Assembly (NCBI GenBank): GCA_023705945.1
Contig: BPTM01000206.1
Span: 1 to 37,067, forward strand
Reading direction: 5' to 3'
Source: Candidatus Heimdallarchaeota archaeon
GTDB taxonomy: Archaea > Asgardarchaeota > Heimdallarchaeia > Heimdallarchaeales > Heimdallarchaeaceae
DNA: 37,067 bases
The translations under genes and the position numbers were made by a program. This document shows, one piece after another, positions 33,391-37,067 of the stretch (the first letter of the stretch is position 1; each line of letters begins with the position of its first letter). Below the pieces are notes generated by a model. The model worked only from the letters and a program-made list of their open reading frames with translations, did not search any database and was not told the DNA's origin.

Positions 33391-34371
33391 CTACCGCATT
33401 GTTAGTGCCATTACTGCTTTCTGCGCATGCATCCGATTTTCAGCCTGATCAAAAACCACTGATTGGGGACCATCCATTACTTGACTTGTAACTTCTACAT
33501 CGCGATCAGCAGGAAGCGGATGCATATAAATCGCATCTTTGTCTGCAAGAGCCATTTTCTTAGAATCAGTAATCCAATCCTTGTATTGATCCTGAATTTT
33601 TTTACCTTCAGTTGGATCCTGTGTTGTGAGTAAGGGTCCCCAAGACTTCGCATAGACGATATCTGCGTCCTTGAAACCTTCTTCCATGCTGTCAACAACC
33701 TCGAATTTGGTACCAAATTTATCTGCCTGTTCATGGGCTTGTTTCATAATCTCTGGCATCAACTTAAATTCAGGTGGATGAGCCAGGGTGACATCTAAAC
33801 CAAAGCGAGGCATCTGTAGAATCAAAGACTGTGGAACAGAAATTGGTTTCAAGTAGGAGGAAGCGTATGCCCATGATACAACAATTTTCTTTCCTTTTAA
33901 ATCACGTCCTTTTTTCTCAAAAATAGTCATGATATCAGCCAAACATTGGTGAGGATGATAAATATCGCACTGCATATTCAAAACAGGTGAGCGTGAGGCT
34001 GATGCTACGTTATTTATGTACTTGTTTCCTACTCCCCAATCACAATGTCGAATGGCAATACCATCATAATACCTTCCAAGGATTTCTCCTAGTTCTTTTT
34101 CTGTGTCTCCATGAGAAACCTGAGTTGTGCGGCTCTCCAAAAATGTGGCTTGTCCTCCTAGTTGCGCCATTCCTGACTCAAAAGAAGCCCGAGTGCGTGT
34201 GCTTGAGAAGAAGAACAGCATACAGAGAGTTTTATCCAAAAGCAAAGCGTGTCTTTCACCAAGGGCTCGTTTTTTCTTAAGATCCCAGGCTACTTCCAAG
34301 ACGGTTTCCACTTCTTCTTTTGTAAAGTCTAGGTCGCCGATTAAGTCACGACCTCGTAAATCAGATATCAT
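33391..34371 (-). CDS. ygeW: YgeW-type carbamoyltransferase
   Basis: F-F-S-S-T-R-T-R-A-S-F-E binds carbamoyl phosphate. The second half has W-A-Y-A-S-S-Y-L-K-P-I-S-V-P-Q with R-F-G-L-D-V-T-L-A-H-P, D-A-D-I-V-Y-A-K-S-W-G and Y-M-H-P-L-P-A-D. This closely resembles E. coli YgeW and, less so, N-acetylornithine carbamoyltransferases, a knotted subgroup. YgeW occurs in anaerobic purine-degradation loci, where it is thought to release carbamoyl phosphate. At 326 residues it is shorter than E. coli YgeW. The track start GTG 34380 is part of GGTGATC, a perfect archaeal-type Shine-Dalgarno site five bases before ATG 34371. It lies directly after the ATCase-like gene and before carbamate kinase. Confidence 0.88.
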   Translation of the reverse strand: MISDLRGRDLIGDLDFTKEEVETVLEVAWDLKKKRALGERHALLLDKTLCMLFFFSSTRTRASFESGMAQLGGQATFLESRTTQVSHGDTEKELGEILGRYYDGIAIRHCDWGVGNKYINNVASASRSPVLNMQCDIYHPHQCLADIMTIFEKKGRDLKGKKIVVSWAYASSYLKPISVPQSLILQMPRFGLDVTLAHPPEFKLMPEIMKQAHEQADKFGTKFEVVDSMEEGFKDADIVYAKSWGPLLTTQDPTEGKKIQDQYKDWITDSKKMALADKDAIYMHPLPADRDVEVTSQVMDGPQSVVFDQAENRMHAQKAVMALTMR

Positions 34372-34380
34372 TATGATCAC

Positions 34381-35334
34381 CTACTCCTCTGCACCTAAAA
34401 CCAGGGCTAGAAGAGCCATGCGCATTACAACACCGTTATGGCCTTCCTTCCAGTAACGAGCCCAGCGGGTTTGATCCACATCTGGAGGAATTTCATCCAT
34501 ACGGGGCAATGAGTGGAGTAATACTGCGTCTGACTTTGCTTTGGTTTCCAAAAGTTCTTTGGTGATTTGGAATTCAGGTGGAGTTAGTGCAACATCACCA
34601 TCTCTTTCATCACGGGATTTGGTATAATCAGGCTGAACTACTGGTTCAACAAGGATCACATCAGCATCTGCGATAACTGTGCGAACATCATTACCTTCAG
34701 TAAAGTCCAGACCGTTACGTTTGAAATCTTCACGGTATTCATTAGGAAGTTCCATGTCTTTTGGTGATATGAAAGTGATTGGGCAGTCGAACTGTGTTAA
34801 AGCATGACCAAGTGAGTGCATTGTACGCATTCTCATATCACCTACAGCTACCCACCTTAATCCGTCTAAGTGACCTTTTTCTTTGTAAATTGTATAGAGA
34901 TCAGTGAGGATCTGTGTAGGATGCTCTCCCCAACCATCACCACCATTAATAATAGGGACACTTACCCATTTAGCAGCTTCTTTGGGAGCGCCTTTCTGGA
35001 AATGCCTCATAACGATGACATCCCCGTAATTTTCGAGCATCTTGAAAGTATCCTTGATGGATTCCATATAAAAGTCGCCTGCGCGGGTCATTTTAGCGTC
35101 AGAAAATCCTGTCACCTTACCACCCAATCGAAGCATGGCTGTTTCGTGAGCTAAACGAGTCCTAGTTGAAGGTTGATAAAAAGCAGTTACCATTACTTTC
35201 TCTTTCAATAAATCTACATTTTTCCTGTTGCGAGCTATCGGGGCTAATTTATCTGCAACCTCAAATATTCGCTCAAATTCATGGCGTTCAAAATCTTTTA
35301 ATGATATAATGTCACGCCCTACAAAACTTCTCAT
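34381..35334 (-). CDS. Aspartate-carbamoyltransferase-like protein, altered amino-substrate site
   Basis: The carbamoyl phosphate site is kept: Y-Q-P-S-T-R-T-R near residue 55, V-M-R-H near 107, G-E-H-P-T-Q near 135 and H-S-L-P-R-M-D-E-I near 270. The end N-G-V-V-M-R-M-A-L-L is like that of PyrB. The loop that brings Ser80/Lys84 from a neighbouring subunit in E. coli ATCase reads F-Y-M-E-S-I-K-D-T, without the lysine at that place. The R-V-Q of the aspartate site reads P-V-V-Q. So the acceptor is probably not aspartate. It leads an operon with ygeW and carbamate kinase, not with pyrimidine genes, and no PyrI is present. AAAGGAG lies seven bases before the ATG. Confidence 0.75.
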   Translation of the reverse strand: MRSFVGRDIISLKDFERHEFERIFEVADKLAPIARNRKNVDLLKEKVMVTAFYQPSTRTRLAHETAMLRLGGKVTGFSDAKMTRAGDFYMESIKDTFKMLENYGDVIVMRHFQKGAPKEAAKWVSVPIINGGDGWGEHPTQILTDLYTIYKEKGHLDGLRWVAVGDMRMRTMHSLGHALTQFDCPITFISPKDMELPNEYREDFKRNGLDFTEGNDVRTVIADADVILVEPVVQPDYTKSRDERDGDVALTPPEFQITKELLETKAKSDAVLLHSLPRMDEIPPDVDQTRWARYWKEGHNGVVMRMALLALVLGAEE

Positions 35335-35349
35335 AATCTTTCTCCTTTA

Positions 35350-35376
35350 TAGTTTTGACTAATTTCTTTAAAACTA
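35350..35376 (-). promoter_or_regulatory. Hairpin in the leader of the carbamoyltransferase operon
   Basis: TAGTTTT (35350-35356) and AAAACTA (35370-35376) form a perfect 7-bp inverted repeat with a 13-base loop. The Shine-Dalgarno AAAGGAG follows it directly on the minus strand. It might influence translation, but the stem is AT-rich. Confidence 0.25.
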
Positions 35377-35470
35377 ATCTTATTGCTCTGCCAATACTAA
35401 TTTTTCTTTAAAAACTTTTTTTTATTCAACATGAGACGAACTTAAAACTGCTCTCCTAACCTGCGGACAA

Positions 35471-35499
35471 TGTGATTAATTTAGTTGTAAACAATCACA
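35471..35499. promoter_or_regulatory. Inverted repeat TGTGATT-N15-AATCACA upstream of the carbamoyltransferase operon
   Basis: A perfect 7-bp inverted repeat lies between the end of the flavin-reductase-like gene and the promoter region of the ATCase-like gene. It could be an operator for a dimeric regulator or a hairpin ending the upstream transcript. The half-sites are too far apart for a CRP-type site. Confidence 0.35.
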
Positions 35500-35539
35500 A
35501 CCTGTTATGGAACACATTGAATGACTCAAAGAGCTCCTT

Positions 35540-36073
35540 TCAGGTTTCGATTACATCGCCAACATATCTAAATTGTCCAGGCCAGAACATGAATGCTTTA
35601 GACCGATCATAATCTTTAGCTAAATGAGTAGCTACTACTTCACCAACAAACCACGTATGCGTTCCCCCTAAATCAAGAGTATGAACAACCTTACATTCTA
35701 GATTAACAGGACATTCTTTTACTAGATATGAACTTATTTTTGAAGCTTTTACAGGTGTAAGACCTGTTGCTTTAAATTTATCTTCAACATCTCTACCGGA
35801 AATTTTTCCGATATGCTTCACATCATCTATAAGTTCAGTTGTGGGGATGTTTATTGAATAATCCTTTACTTCTTTTATCAGTTCAAATGAATATCTTTGG
35901 GGAACAATTCCGATCATAATTAAAGGAGGATTATCAAATGAAACCATACTAATTGCAGCTACAGTTATAAGATTTTTACCAATACACCCTATAACAATGG
36001 GAAAACCTGGTAAAGATAAAATACCCTTCTTACCTGAAACAATTTCTTTATCAGAATTATCTATTTCATTCAT
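35540..36073 (-). CDS. Flavin reductase-like FMN-binding protein
   Basis: The 177-residue protein matches the flavin reductase-like domain (split beta-barrel). It opens with L-P-G-F-P-I-V-I-G-C and has A-A-I-S-M-V-S-F-D-N-P-P-L-I-M-I-G-I near residue 38, then Y-S-F-E-L-I and D-Y-S-I-N-I-P. The H-T-W-F-V-G-E-V segment near the end is also typical. Such proteins bind FMN and move electrons or reduce flavin or other substrates. It lies between the carbamoyltransferase operon and the dihydropyrimidinase-like gene. It could serve the hydroxylase that lacks an FAD domain, but this is a guess. It has its own AT-rich promoter region shared with the divergent gene. Confidence 0.82.
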   Translation of the reverse strand: MNEIDNSDKEIVSGKKGILSLPGFPIVIGCIGKNLITVAAISMVSFDNPPLIMIGIVPQRYSFELIKEVKDYSINIPTTELIDDVKHIGKISGRDVEDKFKATGLTPVKASKISSYLVKECPVNLECKVVHTLDLGGTHTWFVGEVVATHLAKDYDRSKAFMFWPGQFRYVGDVIET

Positions 36074-36146
36074 TATGAATCCTTTTATTTTGTGTTAATA
36101 AGTATATTCTCGAAAAAGTTTGATCATTTTCTTTCAAAAAAGACAA

Positions 36147-36155
36147 TATTAATAT
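36147..36155 (+). promoter_or_regulatory. TATA-like box of the dihydropyrimidinase-like gene
   Basis: TATTAATAT is centred 27 bases before the GTG at 36178. This spacing would give a leaderless mRNA starting at or near that GTG. It lies in the short region between divergent genes. Confidence 0.4.
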
Positions 36156-36177
36156 GAAAGTAAGATAGTGTTAGTTC

Positions 36178-37067
36178 GTGAAAGAGGATTTCAGATATGA
36201 CATGAGCCTTGTAAATGGTTCTATATACCGTAATGGCAATTTTTATCGCGAAGATATCTATATATCTGATCAAAAAATCACCAAAATCGTTCCTTCTGGA
36301 AAAATCCTACCATGTAAAAAAACTGTAGACTGTACAAATAAACTAGTCCTTCCTGGTTTCATTGACCCACATGTACACATCAACCTTGATCTAGGAGAAT
36401 TCAGATCAAGTGATGATTATACAAGTGCGTCAAAAGCTGCTGCTTTTGGTGGAATTACAACATTTATAGATTTCCTTGAACCGATTAACTTTGTTGAAGA
36501 ATTTGATGAAAAACTTCAGCAAAAGCATAAGGAGGCGGAATCATCATTCATAGACTATAGTTTCCATACTACAGTTGGTAATTTCAAAGATGATGTAAAA
36601 AAACTTGTTACTACTTCAATCAAAAATGGTATTCCCTCAATTAAATTATTTACAACCTACTCTGAATCAAATCGTAGATGTTCTTATGAAAAAATTAGTG
36701 AATTCATTACAAATTCTGGTTTATTTGGTTCTTTGATTTTATTTCATGCTGAAAATGATGAAATTATACTAAATTCCAGAGTTGAAGATAATACAGCCGT
36801 TTATGAAAATTCAAGACCAAAAGAAGCAGAAATAGAAGAAATTGAGAAACTTGCACAAATGGTAGCAGAGCTTAAGGGAAGGATCTATATCGTCCATGTT
36901 ACCTGTGGCTCTTCTTTAGATCTTCTAAAAGAGAAATACTCTGAGCTTTTACAGCACAATATTTTCATAGAGAGTTGTCCCCAGTATTTCTATCTTACCA
37001 AAGAAGTTTACGCCACTGAAAATGGGAACTTATTCCTTCTTGCACCTCCTCTCCGTTCTAAAGATGA
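36178..37067 (+). CDS. Dihydropyrimidinase/hydantoinase-like amidohydrolase, 3' end cut by window
   Basis: This ORF is missing from the track because it has no stop inside the window. Reading from GTG 36178 (or ATG 36202) it stays open to the end, at least 296 residues. G-F-I-D-P-H-V-H-I is the HxH metal motif, A-A-F-G-G-I-T-T-F-I-D-F follows, I-K-L-F holds the lysine that is carbamylated, and H-A-E-N and V-H-V-T-C supply the further metal histidines. It hydrolyses a cyclic amide such as hydantoin, dihydropyrimidine or a ring-opened purine product. HyuA-type proteins belong to the bacterial purine-degradation loci with YgeW, and that is the likely role here. It is transcribed divergently from the flavin-reductase-like gene. 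Confidence 0.85.
   Translation, partial: MKEDFRYDMSLVNGSIYRNGNFYREDIYISDQKITKIVPSGKILPCKKTVDCTNKLVLPGFIDPHVHINLDLGEFRSSDDYTSASKAAAFGGITTFIDFLEPINFVEEFDEKLQQKHKEAESSFIDYSFHTTVGNFKDDVKKLVTTSIKNGIPSIKLFTTYSESNRRCSYEKISEFITNSGLFGSLILFHAENDEIILNSRVEDNTAVYENSRPKEAEIEEIEKLAQMVAELKGRIYIVHVTCGSSLDLLKEKYSELLQHNIFIESCPQYFYLTKEVYATENGNLFLLAPPLRSKD

Noticed and set aside
34127-34456. 109-residue plus-strand ORF over the ygeW/ATCase-like junction
   Set aside because: Opposite to two well-supported genes, and composition is that of an antisense frame.
35471-35499. CRP-type binding site (TGTGA...TCACA)
   Set aside because: The half-sites are 19 bases apart instead of 6, and the genome appears archaeal.
1-37067. 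tRNA/rRNA genes, CRISPR arrays, transposases or attachment sites
   Set aside because: Intergenic regions were read for tRNA-like T-loops, spaced direct repeats and transposase motifs; none was seen.

Overview
This window most likely comes from an anaerobic archaeon, probably an Asgard archaeon of the Heimdall/Loki type. The DNA is AT-rich, and hand counts of sampled lines give about 30-38% G+C outside one operon. Archaeal signs are TATA-like boxes close to start codons, leaderless or GGTGA-type starts, a four-subunit ferredoxin oxidoreductase, a short archaeal-length PurA and an archaea-type COG1202 helicase. Asgard-like signs are a Ras-superfamily GTPase, a longin-type protein, a GIFT/IFT52-like protein and an AN1 zinc finger on a membrane protein. 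No rRNA, tRNA, CRISPR array or insertion sequence was seen. The assignment rests on gene content only.

Layout. 1-1817: an NfeD-like membrane protein (cut by the window edge) and its SPFH/flotillin partner. 1831-4924 (minus): a methyltransferase-like protein, an unrecognised protein with a possible longin-like start and winged-helix end, and an HD phosphohydrolase. 5019-7899 (minus): a complete 2-oxoacid:ferredoxin oxidoreductase operon, C-D-A-B. 8015-9962 (minus): small unrecognised, membrane and zinc-ribbon proteins. 10188-17889 (plus): a double GNAT protein, a non-coding stretch with three consecutive hairpins, a zinc-ribbon protein, a large SF2 helicase, a membrane/TPR-like protein, then a GIFT-like and a longin-like gene that overlap. 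17849-23807: a CitG-like protein, a coiled-coil protein, NAD(P)HX repair (Nnr), DegV, and a GTPase gene followed by a membrane protein with a long charged tail. 23904-28237 (plus): PurA, a tandem Usp, an AN1/degenerate-M50 fusion and an APC permease.

28295-37067 is the most striking region. It looks like an archaeal version of the bacterial anaerobic purine/urate-degradation locus (E. coli yge/xdhD type). The plus strand carries DinB-like, TIGR04076-like, MocA-like and a fused [2Fe-2S]-molybdenum hydroxylase. The convergent minus strand carries an aspartate-carbamoyltransferase-like protein, YgeW and carbamate kinase. Beyond these lie a flavin-reductase-like protein and a divergent dihydropyrimidinase-like amidohydrolase that runs off the end and is absent from the ORF track. 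Together they suggest oxidation and ring opening of a purine or similar heterocycle, phosphorolysis of a carbamoylated intermediate, and ATP formation by carbamate kinase. The carbamoyltransferase/kinase operon has clearly higher G+C (about 43-52% in sampled lines) and strong Shine-Dalgarno sites, so it may have been acquired by transfer.

No gene-free stretch exceeds 300 bases. The longest are 9963-10187 (AT-rich, promoter for the GNAT gene), 11226-11474 (three hairpins) and 35335-35539 (promoter region with inverted repeats). Coupling by short overlaps is common (por genes, GIFT/longin, mocA/xdh).
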